A stretch of 64,000 nt of DNA, taken from Oleispirillum sp963668495 (lineage in GTDB: Bacteria > Pseudomonadota > Alphaproteobacteria > Rhodospirillales > Rhodospirillaceae). A program made the position numbers and the translations under genes. Below, piece after piece: positions 16,450-26,035 of the stretch (within the stretch, counting starts at the first letter, position 1; each line of letters starts with the position of its first letter). The notes beneath the pieces are model-generated. The model was not told the origin of the DNA. It saw nothing but the letters and a program-made list of their open reading frames with translations, and searched no databases. The stretch is from positions 248,001 to 312,000 of the forward strand of contig OY764545.1 in assembly GCA_963668495.1 (NCBI GenBank). Reading direction: 5' to 3'.

Positions 16450-17358
16450 ATGGAATTACGGCATATTCGATATTTTCTTGCCGTGGCAGAGGAAAACAAC
16501 TTCACCCGTGCCGCCGCCAAAATCGGCATTGGTCAGCCGCCGTTAAGCCAGCAAATCAAAGATTTGGAACATGAAGTCGGCACACAGTTGTTCCGCCGAG
16601 TTCCCCATGGTGCGGAACTTACAGAAGCCGGACTTGCCTTTTTGCACAGCATTCAGGATGTCCCGGATCGGGTCAAAAAGGCCAAACGTGCTGCACAACG
16701 GGCAGCCCGTGGTGAAACCGGGTCTTTGCAAGTGGGGTTTACCGGTTCCACCGCCTTTCACCCTGCCGTCGCGGCGACAATCCGAACCTTTCGCAGGCGT
16801 TATCCCGATGTTGATTTGGCCTTGGTTGAGGTCAATACCGCCGGATTATCCAAAAAGCTGAGAAACGGTGACATTCAGGCAGCTTTCCTGCGCCCCGGCA
16901 TCACAGGTTTTGAAGACTTTCAACTGCGTCCATACCCGGACGAGCCCATGCTGGCGGTCTTGCCTGCCAATCATCCGGCAGCACAACAGGAGGCTTTGGA
17001 ACTGACCGAGCTATCAAGCGATCCGTTTTTATTTACCCCACGAGAAAGCGGTCAGAACATTGTTGAAAACACCATTGATGCCTGCCGTGCCTGTGGCTTT
17101 GACCCCATATTGGGGCAACCCGCACCGCAAATTGGCTCGGTCGTTAATCTGGTTGCCACCGAACTTGGGGTTGCCTTGGTCCCGGACTCCATGAAAGCCG
17201 TGCAAGTCCCCGGCGTTGTCTATCGCCCGATCAAAGGCCATAGCCCAACCATCAACATGTCCTTGGCAACCACGCGCGGCAACACCAGCCAAACCCTACG
17301 CAACTTCCTGCAATGCGCACACCATACGGCCCGTGACCTTGGCTTTCCTTTTGGCTAG
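16450..17358 (+). CDS. LysR-family transcriptional regulator
   Basis: 302 residues. The N-terminal winged HTH is MELRHIRYFLAVAEENNFTR, then AAAKIGIGQPPLSQQIKDLE. A linker helix leads to the periplasmic-binding-like effector domain (GSLQVGFTGST onward). The pattern is the CatR/BenM-YnfL branch. I start at ATG 16450, with GGAG nine bases upstream, because it matches the usual LysR start. An in-frame ATG at 16435 is less likely. It is divergent from the YnfM-like transporter, its likely target. Confidence 0.92.
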   Translation: MELRHIRYFLAVAEENNFTRAAAKIGIGQPPLSQQIKDLEHEVGTQLFRRVPHGAELTEAGLAFLHSIQDVPDRVKKAKRAAQRAARGETGSLQVGFTGSTAFHPAVAATIRTFRRRYPDVDLALVEVNTAGLSKKLRNGDIQAAFLRPGITGFEDFQLRPYPDEPMLAVLPANHPAAQQEALELTELSSDPFLFTPRESGQNIVENTIDACRACGFDPILGQPAPQIGSVVNLVATELGVALVPDSMKAVQVPGVVYRPIKGHSPTINMSLATTRGNTSQTLRNFLQCAHHTARDLGFPFG

Positions 17359-17364
17359 AGCCCA

Positions 17365-20300
17365 CTACCCCAAACGCGGGGCAACATGGCTGCCTGCAGC
17401 AGTTTTGGTAATCTGGAAACCCGTCGGGATAGTTTGCTGTACCAAATCCACATGCGAAATCAGACCGACGGCACGGTTTTGTCCGACCAAATCCTGTAAC
17501 TTCTGCAGAACCTGATCAAGTGCTTCCTGATCCAAACTGCCGAAACCCTCATCAATGAAGATCGTATCCAAACGGATGCCCCCACTGACACTTTCCACGA
17601 CATCGGATAACCCCAAGGCCAAAGCCAAGGCCGCCGTAAACATTTCACCACCGGACAGGGTGGAAGGACTGCGGCTGCGCCCTGTGTGCACATCCGCCAC
17701 GTCAATGTCCAAACCGCGTTTGCCGCGACCCGTCCCCACATCTTCGGATCGATGCAGTGTGTAACGCCCCGCAGTCATTGGGCGCAGCCGCAAATTGGCA
17801 GCCGCAAGCACCCGATCGAACATCATGGCAATGGCATAGGTTTCCAGTTTGATTTTACCCCGATTATCCCCGGCGCATTCCTCCGCCACACGGCCCAAAA
17901 CCTTATAGCCGTCTTCGGCCCCGGCGATGTCCGCATAGAGATTTTGTATGGAGGTCTGCAGGGTTTGCAGGTCTTGCAGCGTGGACTTTGCCTCGGACAA
18001 TCGGGCCAAAGCCGCCTCGTAATCGGTTTGTGTGGCCTCTTTATGCTGGATGATCTGTTGCATGTTCGGCATGTCGTGCCCTGCAACCGCAGTCTCCGCC
18101 ATTTGCAAACGATCACGAGCTGTTGCCAAGGATTGGCTGAAGCCATCAACATTCGCCTGCAATGCAGCAATACAAGCAACATCCTGCCTGCCTGCGGCAT
18201 AAGCTTCCGATGACAGACCATGATCCTGCAAGCGTTGGGCAAAGTTGTCCCGTTTGGCTTTGAGCGCAGCCTCGGCTTCTGTCTTGGCCCCATCCATACT
18301 TTGCCGCAGTGCCGTCATCCGCACGGCTTCTTGTCGGGCAAGTTGGGCAGCATGCTCCGCCTGTTGCAGGGCTATTTCACGGGCTTTGATGTCCTTAGCG
18401 AGGGTATCCAGCCGTTGATCCAAGGCCGCAGGCGTTTGCAAATCATGCGGCACCGTGGCAATCGCCGTTTGCAATGCAGCACTTGCAGATGCCCGCGCCA
18501 TTTCCGCTGTATGAGCTACGGTTAGTGCCACTTGCAACGCGGCTTGTGCAGTATTCTCCTCTGACCGTTTGGCGGCAAGCTGTGCGGCAAGCTCCGCAGG
18601 ATCTGCGACCTCTCCCAAATCCGTGAGTTGCTGTTCCAATGCGGTAACGTCAGCCTGACACTCTTCATAAACGCCGACGGGGACTGGCAACTGAAGCAAA
18701 ACTTCCTGCCGTTCCACCATACGGGCCTTCGCCGTCTCCAGCGTCAGATTTGCCCGATTGAACTTTGATCTGGCCTGTTCCAATGCGTCATGGCAGGCCT
18801 GCACATGATAGTCGCCCTGCCCACTGCCGTCTTTATGTTGGGCCAATTGCGGGTGGTCCGTCCCCCCACACACCGGACAAGGTTGCCCCGGCTGCAAGGC
18901 GTTGGCGAGCAAGACGGCATGCGCATGCTTCAACGAAGCGTCCGCCAGTGCATATGCGTCCTCTGCCCTTTGTAAGTCTTGACTGACCTGCGCAAGTCGG
19001 GCTTCGGCCTCTACCGTTTCTGTCCTTGCCGCTTCAAGGTGTTTTTGCGCCCTTTGTCGGTCCATGTGTCTTTGCATATCTGTTTTGCGCGCCTGCAAAG
19101 CCAAAGACAAACGGCTTTGAACCGCCTGCCGCGTCCGCGCGGTTTCAAGACGCTCGCTCAACTCAGCAACAACAGATGTTATGCCTGCCAATGCCCTCTC
19201 TGCCTGAGATTTTCGGTCAACCGCCACACTGTGATCATGAATGGCATCGGCAAGAGCTTTGCGTTTTTCCTCAGCCTTTGACAGGGTCTCGGCATGATGC
19301 AGCAGACCAGCACGTTCCGCCAGCAGGGCCGTCAACTCCGTTTGCCGGGAACGTTCAGCCTTCAGGTCATCTTCGGCCCCTCGACACTGTTGATCCGCCG
19401 ACTGCAACTGTGCGATCACATCCTGCAAGGCTGCCGTTCGCTTTTGCAGCAGGGCTTCGGCCTCCTGTACCGATGCATCTAAGTCCAGCAAGCCTTGCGC
19501 CAACTTCGCAGCGTCCAATCGCCGCTTCACCTCCACAATTTCTGGTCGTCGGGCATCTAGCTTCTTCACGGCGATGACCGCAGCATCCCGGTCTGCGAAT
19601 TTCTGCACCAACCTTTCCGCTTCGGCCCGGCATCGTTCGGCAGCATCAGCTTGGCTTTTGCGCTCGGCGACCTCGTTTGCGACGACGCGGATCACGTCAG
19701 TGGAGGCTTCAAGAGCTGCCGCAAGCTCGGCATCCGTTGCATACCCCTTGTCCTGCAATTTGTTCGCAGCCAGTCGCCGCAAATCCCCCACCTGTTTCAA
19801 GATGGTTTTGGCATCTTCCCGCAACGTCTGGGCAAAGGCCTTATAAATCCTGACGTCAAACAAACGTTCCAAGATATTCAAACGGTCTTCGGAATTGGCT
19901 GACAAAAAGGTTTCAAACTTTCCCTGTGGCAACAGGACAATTTGCCGAAACTGATGCGGGCCATAGCCCAACAGTCTTTCCACTTCTTCCTTAACCGCTG
20001 TGATTTTTTTCTCTGCCAGAACCTTGCCCGGACGCTGTTCACAAATATCTGCCAGTGGAATTCCCGTCGCATCGTACAAAAAGGCTTCGGTCTTATGTTC
20101 GACCAAACCCTCACCTCGTTTGGCGGGCCTGAATTGGCTTGGTGTTCGCCGCAGATAATACCTCTGCGCCCCCAGTTCAAACACATATTCCACCTGTGTC
20201 ATCAAATCGACAGGGGCATGATCCGAGCGCAGCGTCGCGGCATCCTGATCTCCCTTGGCGGTTTCACCAAACAGGGCAAAAGCGATACCATTGAAGATGG

Positions 20301-20427
20301 ACGATTTACCGGAACCTGTCGGGCCATAGACTCCGAACAATCCGGCGCGCAAAGCTTGGTCAAAATTGACTTCCTCTCGCCCCGCATAGGGGCCAAAGGC
20401 TTGCAGCACAAGGCGTAAAGGGCGCAT
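17365..20427 (-). CDS. sbcC: Exonuclease SbcC (Rad50-like ATPase subunit)
   Basis: A 1020-residue SMC-like ATPase that with SbcD forms the Mre11/Rad50-type nuclease, which cuts DNA hairpins and protein-blocked ends. The Walker A GPTGSGKS is at residues 35-42. Long coiled-coil arms flank a zinc hook CPVCGG near residue 514. The ABC signature LSGGEMF is near 924, and Walker B TIFIDEGFGSLD near 955. The ATG overlaps the sbcD stop by one base (TGATG), so the two are translationally coupled. Confidence 0.97.
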   Translation of the reverse strand: MRPLRLVLQAFGPYAGREEVNFDQALRAGLFGVYGPTGSGKSSIFNGIAFALFGETAKGDQDAATLRSDHAPVDLMTQVEYVFELGAQRYYLRRTPSQFRPAKRGEGLVEHKTEAFLYDATGIPLADICEQRPGKVLAEKKITAVKEEVERLLGYGPHQFRQIVLLPQGKFETFLSANSEDRLNILERLFDVRIYKAFAQTLREDAKTILKQVGDLRRLAANKLQDKGYATDAELAAALEASTDVIRVVANEVAERKSQADAAERCRAEAERLVQKFADRDAAVIAVKKLDARRPEIVEVKRRLDAAKLAQGLLDLDASVQEAEALLQKRTAALQDVIAQLQSADQQCRGAEDDLKAERSRQTELTALLAERAGLLHHAETLSKAEEKRKALADAIHDHSVAVDRKSQAERALAGITSVVAELSERLETARTRQAVQSRLSLALQARKTDMQRHMDRQRAQKHLEAARTETVEAEARLAQVSQDLQRAEDAYALADASLKHAHAVLLANALQPGQPCPVCGGTDHPQLAQHKDGSGQGDYHVQACHDALEQARSKFNRANLTLETAKARMVERQEVLLQLPVPVGVYEECQADVTALEQQLTDLGEVADPAELAAQLAAKRSEENTAQAALQVALTVAHTAEMARASASAALQTAIATVPHDLQTPAALDQRLDTLAKDIKAREIALQQAEHAAQLARQEAVRMTALRQSMDGAKTEAEAALKAKRDNFAQRLQDHGLSSEAYAAGRQDVACIAALQANVDGFSQSLATARDRLQMAETAVAGHDMPNMQQIIQHKEATQTDYEAALARLSEAKSTLQDLQTLQTSIQNLYADIAGAEDGYKVLGRVAEECAGDNRGKIKLETYAIAMMFDRVLAAANLRLRPMTAGRYTLHRSEDVGTGRGKRGLDIDVADVHTGRSRSPSTLSGGEMFTAALALALGLSDVVESVSGGIRLDTIFIDEGFGSLDQEALDQVLQKLQDLVGQNRAVGLISHVDLVQQTIPTGFQITKTAAGSHVAPRLG

Positions 20428-21572
20428 CAGTCCGTATCCTTTGCCGAAATCCGATTGAGAGTTGCGCGCACCAAATCCATATCCGCGTCCGTCGGGTCTT
20501 CATCACGCACGAATGTAAGGAAATCCCGAACCACAATTTCCGGGTTATCCAGCTTCTTGGCTTTTGCCGCAATCGCTTGAACCTGTCCACCAGCCAAATC
20601 ACGGCGATACTCCAGCGCCATGGCATTGGGGTAAACCTGCCGCAATTGCCCCATGGGATCGATCAGGGCCGCATCATCGGTCAAAATTACCTTGATATAA
20701 TCCTGTGATGGATTGGCACGTCCTTCTGCCAAAATTGCCGCAAACTCACCCTCGATCACCCTGACCTGATGCCGGGGGCGGAATGGAATCAAAGTTGTCT
20801 GGATTTCACCAGCGGCGCCAAGATCAATCAAAGCCATGGACTTCACATCGCCCGCTTCATCAAAACCAAACGCCATGGGCGCGCCGCTATAGCGAATACG
20901 CCCATTATCCAAAGCCTGCGGGCGGTGTAAATGGCCCAAGGCCACATAATCCGCCCCGGCAAAGACCTCCTTCGGTACGGTTTCAACGCCACCAACCAAC
21001 AGCGGACGTTCACTGTCCGAAGCTGCCGCACTGGTCACGAAACCATGGGCAACAATCACCCAGCGAGTATGATCGGGAATGTGCGCTTTTGCTGCTGCCA
21101 CCTGCGCCGACAGTACATCGGCAGGAGACGCCAATGACACATCATCAAAGCATTCACGAGCCGCATACTCGTTTCCAAAGGGCAAGGCAGAAATCGCGAC
21201 GGGACCATGTGCGTCATGCACAATCAGCGGCGGTTCGTTTGCTTGTAACGGACCCCGGATCAGTACGCGGCGACGATCAACCATGGCACTATTCGCCGCC
21301 ACCCGATCGCCGGAATCATGGTTTCCGGCGATCAGGACAATTGCGGTATCGGTTTCCGAATACACCTGTTCCATAAAACCATTGAACTGACGCACGGCTG
21401 ATGCCGGCGGGGCTGCCCGGTCGTAAATATCCCCGGCAATGATCAGCACATCAGGCTGGTGGTCCTTGATCGTCTGCACAATTTGCGCAAGGCACTCGGC
21501 ATGCGCCTCGTGCAGGGACTGACCATGGAATTGACGCCCGAGGTGCCAATCACTGGTATGAAGAATTTTCAT
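20427..21572 (-). CDS. sbcD: Exonuclease SbcD (Mre11-like nuclease subunit)
   Basis: A 381-residue calcineurin-type metallophosphoesterase, the nuclease subunit of SbcCD. The five phosphoesterase motifs appear in order: HTSDWHLGR (residues 5-13), GDIYDRAAP, GNHDSGDR, VIVAHGF and ALGHLHRPQ. The C-terminal capping domain follows. It is the first gene of the sbcDC operon, about 36 bases after the stop of the upstream enoyl-CoA hydratase-like gene, with which it may be co-transcribed. Confidence 0.97.
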   Translation of the reverse strand: MKILHTSDWHLGRQFHGQSLHEAHAECLAQIVQTIKDHQPDVLIIAGDIYDRAAPPASAVRQFNGFMEQVYSETDTAIVLIAGNHDSGDRVAANSAMVDRRRVLIRGPLQANEPPLIVHDAHGPVAISALPFGNEYAARECFDDVSLASPADVLSAQVAAAKAHIPDHTRWVIVAHGFVTSAAASDSERPLLVGGVETVPKEVFAGADYVALGHLHRPQALDNGRIRYSGAPMAFGFDEAGDVKSMALIDLGAAGEIQTTLIPFRPRHQVRVIEGEFAAILAEGRANPSQDYIKVILTDDAALIDPMGQLRQVYPNAMALEYRRDLAGGQVQAIAAKAKKLDNPEIVVRDFLTFVRDEDPTDADMDLVRATLNRISAKDTD

Positions 21573-21608
21573 AGAACCCCGTTTTGAAACAACATATGGC
21601 TATGCACG

Positions 21609-22409
21609 CTACTCTGCTGCCTCATCCCGGTCTTTCCATTGCGGAGGCGGTTCCTTACGAGCAAAGGCTGCAATTCCCGCCTGTGTATCATCCAACAGCG
21701 CATTGCGTACAATTGTATCGGTTGCCAGACTGTAAGCCTCTGGCAACGGCAGTGACAACTGTTGATAAAAGGCCTGCTTACCCATGGCAACAGAGCGCGG
21801 GGATTTATTTGCAATTTTTTGCGCCATCTCCATAACGGTCGCCTCAAGCTCTGCCTGTGGTACGGCCCGATTGATCAACCCCAATTGGGCAGCCTTATCC
21901 GCCGGAATGAAATCCCCGGTCGTCAGCATCTCAAACGCGGCCTTTTTGGGCATGACCCGGGTTATCGCAACCATGGGCGTCGCACAAAACAGCCCGACAT
22001 TAATCCCTGATGTCGCAAAGCGTGATACATCACTGGCTATGGCCAAATCACACGCCGCTGCCAACTGGCACCCGGCAGCCGTCGCAATCCCATCGATGCT
22101 GGCGATGACTGGCTGTGGCAGGGATTGGATCTTTTGCATCATCACTGAACAATTGCCAAACAGCTCATGCATGGCGTCATAGGACAGATCATCCAGCATT
22201 TCTGTTAAATCGTGTCCGGCGCAAAATGCCTTACCATGGGCAGCCAGTACGACAACCCGGACTGCGGAGTCCCCAGCAATTTTGTCAAACTGCGCATTCA
22301 AAGCGGCAATCATTGCTTTGGACAGGGCGTTAAATTTCTGCGGACGGTTTAAAGTCAACAGCCCCACCCCATCGCGAACTTCATAAGTGAACAGTTGCTC
22401 TTGAGACAT
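21609..22409 (-). CDS. Enoyl-CoA hydratase/isomerase family protein without the usual catalytic glutamates
   Basis: A 266-residue crotonase-fold protein. The CoA and oxyanion elements are visible: KAFCAGHDLTEM (about residues 62-73) and ATAAGCQLAAACDLAIAS. In true enoyl-CoA hydratases two glutamates sit in GGGCE and in the following Q-P-E segment. Here the positions read AAGCQ and ATSGINVG, so both are lost. This matches the ECHDC3-like subgroup, whose activity is poorly defined. ATG 22409 has GGGAG six bases upstream, and the longer frame to 22487 does not. It may share a transcript with sbcDC. Confidence 0.85.
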   Translation of the reverse strand: MSQEQLFTYEVRDGVGLLTLNRPQKFNALSKAMIAALNAQFDKIAGDSAVRVVVLAAHGKAFCAGHDLTEMLDDLSYDAMHELFGNCSVMMQKIQSLPQPVIASIDGIATAAGCQLAAACDLAIASDVSRFATSGINVGLFCATPMVAITRVMPKKAAFEMLTTGDFIPADKAAQLGLINRAVPQAELEATVMEMAQKIANKSPRSVAMGKQAFYQQLSLPLPEAYSLATDTIVRNALLDDTQAGIAAFARKEPPPQWKDRDEAAE

Positions 22410-22809
22410 GGAAATCTCCCTTGGCTCGACATGTATGGACGTGCAGATCAGCCCTGCAATCCTGCGCCGAACCGCGCACTGAAGCAAGCCGAACCGGATC
22501 GACGAAATTTTGTTGCGTTTACGACTTTTTTGCCCGGACCCATCGCAACTTTCACCCCATTTTCGGGTGGTTTTCGAAATTTAATCCCAATTTTGTTGCC
22601 AAAAAATGTCATTTGAGGCTTTACCGAACGCGGCGGACATGGCAAAACCTGATGTATGCCTTACGGGGGATGCATAAATCTAAACGACAAGAATGGTTAT
22701 GTGCATGGCAACACTTCAGTGACATTCTGAAGATGCATATGAACTTCTGTTGTTTTTCTCCACACAGGCAAAATGACACATAGAAAAAACTCTGTGGATT
22801 AGCATCACA
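22410..22809. other. 400-base intergenic region, promoters only inferred
   Basis: This gap separates two divergent genes, the enoyl-CoA hydratase-like gene and the AGCS symporter. It includes an AT-rich part at 22505-22620 and short ATGCAT repeats (22670, 22734) flanking a TTCAGTGACATTCTGAA imperfect palindrome at 22714-22730. No riboswitch or ORF with a ribosome binding site was recognised. Confidence 0.35.
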
Positions 22810-24192
22810 ATGGAATTTTTGACTTCAGTTATTAAAGACATCAACGGCATCGTATGGGGAGTACCGATGCTGGTGTTGATCTTGAGCGTCGGTTTCTATC
22901 TGATGATCGGCCTCGGCTTCATGCCAATTCGTAAAATCCCGTACGCCTTCAAAATGCTGTGGCGCGGACGTTCAGACCAAGGTGACGGTGACATCAGCCC
23001 GTTTAACGCACTGATGACATCTTTGTCCGCCACCATCGGTACAGGTAACATTGCCGGCGTGGCAACCGCGATTTTCCTTGGTGGTCCGGGCGCTCTGTTT
23101 TGGATGTGGTGTACGGCCCTTGTCGGCATGGCAACCAAATTCGGGGAAGCGGTTCTGGCTGTCCATTACCGTGAAGTTGACCGCCGCGGCATGCATGTCG
23201 GCGGGCCTATGTACTACATCAAAAACGGCCTCGGCCCGAAATGGGCATGGATGGGTGGCGCATTTGCCCTCTTCGGTGCATTTGCCGGTTTCGGCATCGG
23301 TAACACAGTGCAGGTTAATTCCATGGCTGATGTGCTGGACAGCGTATTTGGCGTCCCGCATTGGGTAACTGGTGTTGTGCTGATGGCACTGGTCGGCGCT
23401 GTCCTGCTGGGTGGTATTCGCCGTATCGGTAACGTTGCAGGTAAGCTTGTGCCGATTATGGCGATTTCCTACTTCCTTGCCGGCATTGTTGTTCTGGGTA
23501 TGAACGCGTCGGAAATCCCGGCTGCCATTGACTTGGTGTTCACCTATGCCTTCACCCCATCTGCCGCTGAAGGTGGTTTCGCCGGGGCAGCCGTCATGAT
23601 GGCGATCCGTTTTGGTGTGGCACGGGGTGTCTTCTCCAACGAAGCAGGCCTTGGTTCTGCGCCAATTGCACATGCCTCCGCCTCCACCAGCAACCCGGTA
23701 CGGCAGGGCGTGATTGCCATGCTCGGGACATTCATTGACACCATCATCGTCTGTTCCATTACGGGTCTGGTGATCCTGACATCCGGGGAATGGACATCCG
23801 GTGCAACCGGTGCCTCCCTGTCCTCAGCTGCATTTGATGCATCCTTGCCGGGGATCGGGAAATATATAGTGGCACTTGGCCTGACGGTATTTGCCTTCAC
23901 TACCATTATCGGGTGGAGCCACTATTCCGAACGTTGCATGCAGTTCCTGTTCAAGGAAAAATCCATCAAACCATTCCGTTTGATGTACACCCTTGCCATC
24001 CCGGCAGGTGCCATGATGTCCTTGGACTTTGTTTGGCTGTTAGCAGATACGCTGAATGCCATGATGGCAATCCCGAATCTGGTTGCTTTGGCCTTACTCA
24101 GCCCGGTGGTATTCAAGCTCTGCAAAGCCTACTTTGCCGAGGATGATGAACTGGTCGCCAAAAGCCCAAAAAAGGCTAAAGCCGAGGGCTGA
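22810..24192 (+). CDS. Alanine/glycine:cation symporter (AGCS family)
   Basis: A 460-residue inner membrane Na+ (or H+):alanine/glycine importer. SLSATIGTGNIAGVATAIFLGGPGA is the family core around residues 70-95, shown here only by its central TGNIAGVA block. TKFGEAVLAV, GGPMYYI and FSNEAGLGSAPIAHA are further conserved blocks. About 11 membrane spans are visible. The ribosome binding site before ATG 22810 is weak. A strong terminator follows 24 bases after the stop, so it is a single-gene unit. Confidence 0.94.
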   Translation: MEFLTSVIKDINGIVWGVPMLVLILSVGFYLMIGLGFMPIRKIPYAFKMLWRGRSDQGDGDISPFNALMTSLSATIGTGNIAGVATAIFLGGPGALFWMWCTALVGMATKFGEAVLAVHYREVDRRGMHVGGPMYYIKNGLGPKWAWMGGAFALFGAFAGFGIGNTVQVNSMADVLDSVFGVPHWVTGVVLMALVGAVLLGGIRRIGNVAGKLVPIMAISYFLAGIVVLGMNASEIPAAIDLVFTYAFTPSAAEGGFAGAAVMMAIRFGVARGVFSNEAGLGSAPIAHASASTSNPVRQGVIAMLGTFIDTIIVCSITGLVILTSGEWTSGATGASLSSAAFDASLPGIGKYIVALGLTVFAFTTIIGWSHYSERCMQFLFKEKSIKPFRLMYTLAIPAGAMMSLDFVWLLADTLNAMMAIPNLVALALLSPVVFKLCKAYFAEDDELVAKSPKKAKAEG

Positions 24193-24215
24193 TCGCTTTC
24201 GGCATAAATGGATAA

Positions 24216-24250
24216 CGGCCCTCCGATTGTTTGGAGGGCCGTTTTTCTTT
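24216..24250 (+). terminator. Terminator between the AGCS gene and sitD
   Basis: CGGCCCTCC and GGAGGGCCG pair perfectly around an eight-base loop, followed by TTTTTCTTT. It ends just before the sitD stop, which is convergent. Confidence 0.93.
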
Positions 24251-24255
24251 CCGGT

Positions 24256-25110
24256 TTATTCCGCCGCTACGCTTGGCACCGCATCCCCCCGGCTGGCTCG
24301 CCGGGTTTTCTGAATGCGATAGACAAATGCGACAAGAAACACCGCCGTCATCACCAGAATAATTGTCGGCGCAGGCGCACTGTCTATGAAGAAGCTGAGA
24401 TAAATTCCCAGAACCATGGATACGATGGTCACCAGCGAAGACACCACAAGCATGTGAGAAAATCTGCGTACCAGCAGAAAGGCAATGGCTCCGGGGGCAA
24501 TCAACAAACCGATAGCCAAAATCAGTCCAACGGCTTTCAACGTCGCCACAATCATCAGGGAAACAATGGACAAAAGCCCATAGTGCAGCACCGTGACCGG
24601 CAGGCCGCTGGCCTTGGCTTGCACCGGATCGAAGGCATGCAGCAGAAAATCTCGCCATTTCAGGATCAACACCCCGGCGACACACAGGGAAATCAGCCCC
24701 GCACTCCACAGGTCTGAGGCCTCAACCCCCAACATATTGCCGAACAGGATATGGTCCAAATGCACGTTGGTATCGATTTTGGTGTACATAACAATACCCA
24801 AACCAAACATGCCAGAGAACACAACCCCCATTACCGTATCTTGTTTGATACGACTATTGTCTTTCAAATACCCGGTCGAGATCGCACACACCATCCCTGC
24901 GGCAAATGCCCCGATCATCAGGGGAATGTTCAGCAAATAGGCCACAACAACCCCCGGCAGCACCGCGTGACTGATGGCATCGCCGATCAAGGCCCATCCC
25001 TTCAGCACCAGATAACACGACAACAGGGCCGTTGGCACCGCAACCATCAATGAAATCAGAAATGCCTTTTGCATAAAGCCGAATTGAAACGGCAGCAGCC
25101 ATTCATCCAT
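24256..25110 (-). CDS. sitD: Manganese/iron ABC transporter permease SitD
   Basis: A 284-residue ABC-3 family permease of about eight membrane spans. KGWALIGDAISHAVLPGV is the conserved cytoplasmic coupling segment, and LLIAPGAIAFLLVRRF is another family block. I start at ATG 25110, which has GGGAGG five bases upstream and overlaps the sitC stop by eight bases. The frame could extend to 25128. It pairs with SitC to form the membrane channel for Mn2+ (or Fe2+). Confidence 0.92.
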   Translation of the reverse strand: MDEWLLPFQFGFMQKAFLISLMVAVPTALLSCYLVLKGWALIGDAISHAVLPGVVVAYLLNIPLMIGAFAAGMVCAISTGYLKDNSRIKQDTVMGVVFSGMFGLGIVMYTKIDTNVHLDHILFGNMLGVEASDLWSAGLISLCVAGVLILKWRDFLLHAFDPVQAKASGLPVTVLHYGLLSIVSLMIVATLKAVGLILAIGLLIAPGAIAFLLVRRFSHMLVVSSLVTIVSMVLGIYLSFFIDSAPAPTIILVMTAVFLVAFVYRIQKTRRASRGDAVPSVAAE

Positions 25111-26035
25111 CGTATCCTCCCAAAACATGTTTTGGGTTCATTGGCTCAACCGGCCCGCCATGGCGGGCTCCCTCGGCTTTTTTCGCGTTGAAGCGGGCCA
25201 AGGCAGCCTTACGCCGCATGGCAAACAGACCGTGTTTGGGTGCAAGCAAAAAGACCACAAGGAAAACCGCTGTCTGCAACGTAACGATAAGTCCACCAGT
25301 CGCCCCATCAAGGAAGTAACTGAGATACGCACCGATAAAGCTGGTCGCAGCCCCAACCGTGACACTAATCATCAACAATCGGGGGAAACGATCCGTCAGC
25401 AAATACGCAACAACCCCCGGCGTGACAACCATCGCCACGACCAGAAACGCGCCTACGGTTTGCAACGCCGCCACACAGCAGGCCGATAACAAGGTGAAAA
25501 ACACAATCTTCAGCAAAGTGGTGTTAAGGCCAATGGACCGTGCATGGGTTTCGTCAAAAAACGTCACCATCAGGTCTTTCCATTTCAGTAAAAGCACCGT
25601 CAGGGAGACCAGCGCGATCAACACCAGTTGCCAGGTATCTTCCGGCGTAATTGCCAGAATATTGCCCAGAATAATGGTTTGCACATCAACCGCCGTTGGC
25701 GACACCGAAACCATGAACAATCCCAGCCCCAAAAACGAGGTAAAGACCAAACCGATAATGGTATCTTCCTTTAACCCCGATCTTTGGTTAAGGAACAGCA
25801 TCCCTCCCGCGGCCAATCCCCCGGCCAGAAAGGCACCAAATGCCAAGGGCAGGCCAAGGATGAAGGCTCCTGCGACACCGGGAACGATGGCGTGACTCAG
25901 TGCATCGCCAATCAAAGACCATCCCTTTAGCATCAAATACGCGGACAGAAAGGCGCAGACCCCACCGACCAGTGCGCTCACCCACATGGCGGTGAACATA
26001 TAATCGTAGGCAAATGGTTCCAGCAGTTCGGTCAT
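25103..26035 (-). CDS. sitC: Manganese/iron ABC transporter permease SitC
   Basis: A 310-residue ABC-3 permease, paralogous to SitD: KGWSLIGDALSHAIVPGV is the matching segment. The C-terminus has a polar tail of about 35 residues (ALARFNAKKAEGARHGG). ATG 26035 overlaps the sitB stop by four bases (ATGA). It lies inside the sitABCD operon. Confidence 0.93.
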   Translation of the reverse strand: MTELLEPFAYDYMFTAMWVSALVGGVCAFLSAYLMLKGWSLIGDALSHAIVPGVAGAFILGLPLAFGAFLAGGLAAGGMLFLNQRSGLKEDTIIGLVFTSFLGLGLFMVSVSPTAVDVQTIILGNILAITPEDTWQLVLIALVSLTVLLLKWKDLMVTFFDETHARSIGLNTTLLKIVFFTLLSACCVAALQTVGAFLVVAMVVTPGVVAYLLTDRFPRLLMISVTVGAATSFIGAYLSYFLDGATGGLIVTLQTAVFLVVFLLAPKHGLFAMRRKAALARFNAKKAEGARHGGPVEPMNPKHVLGGYDG

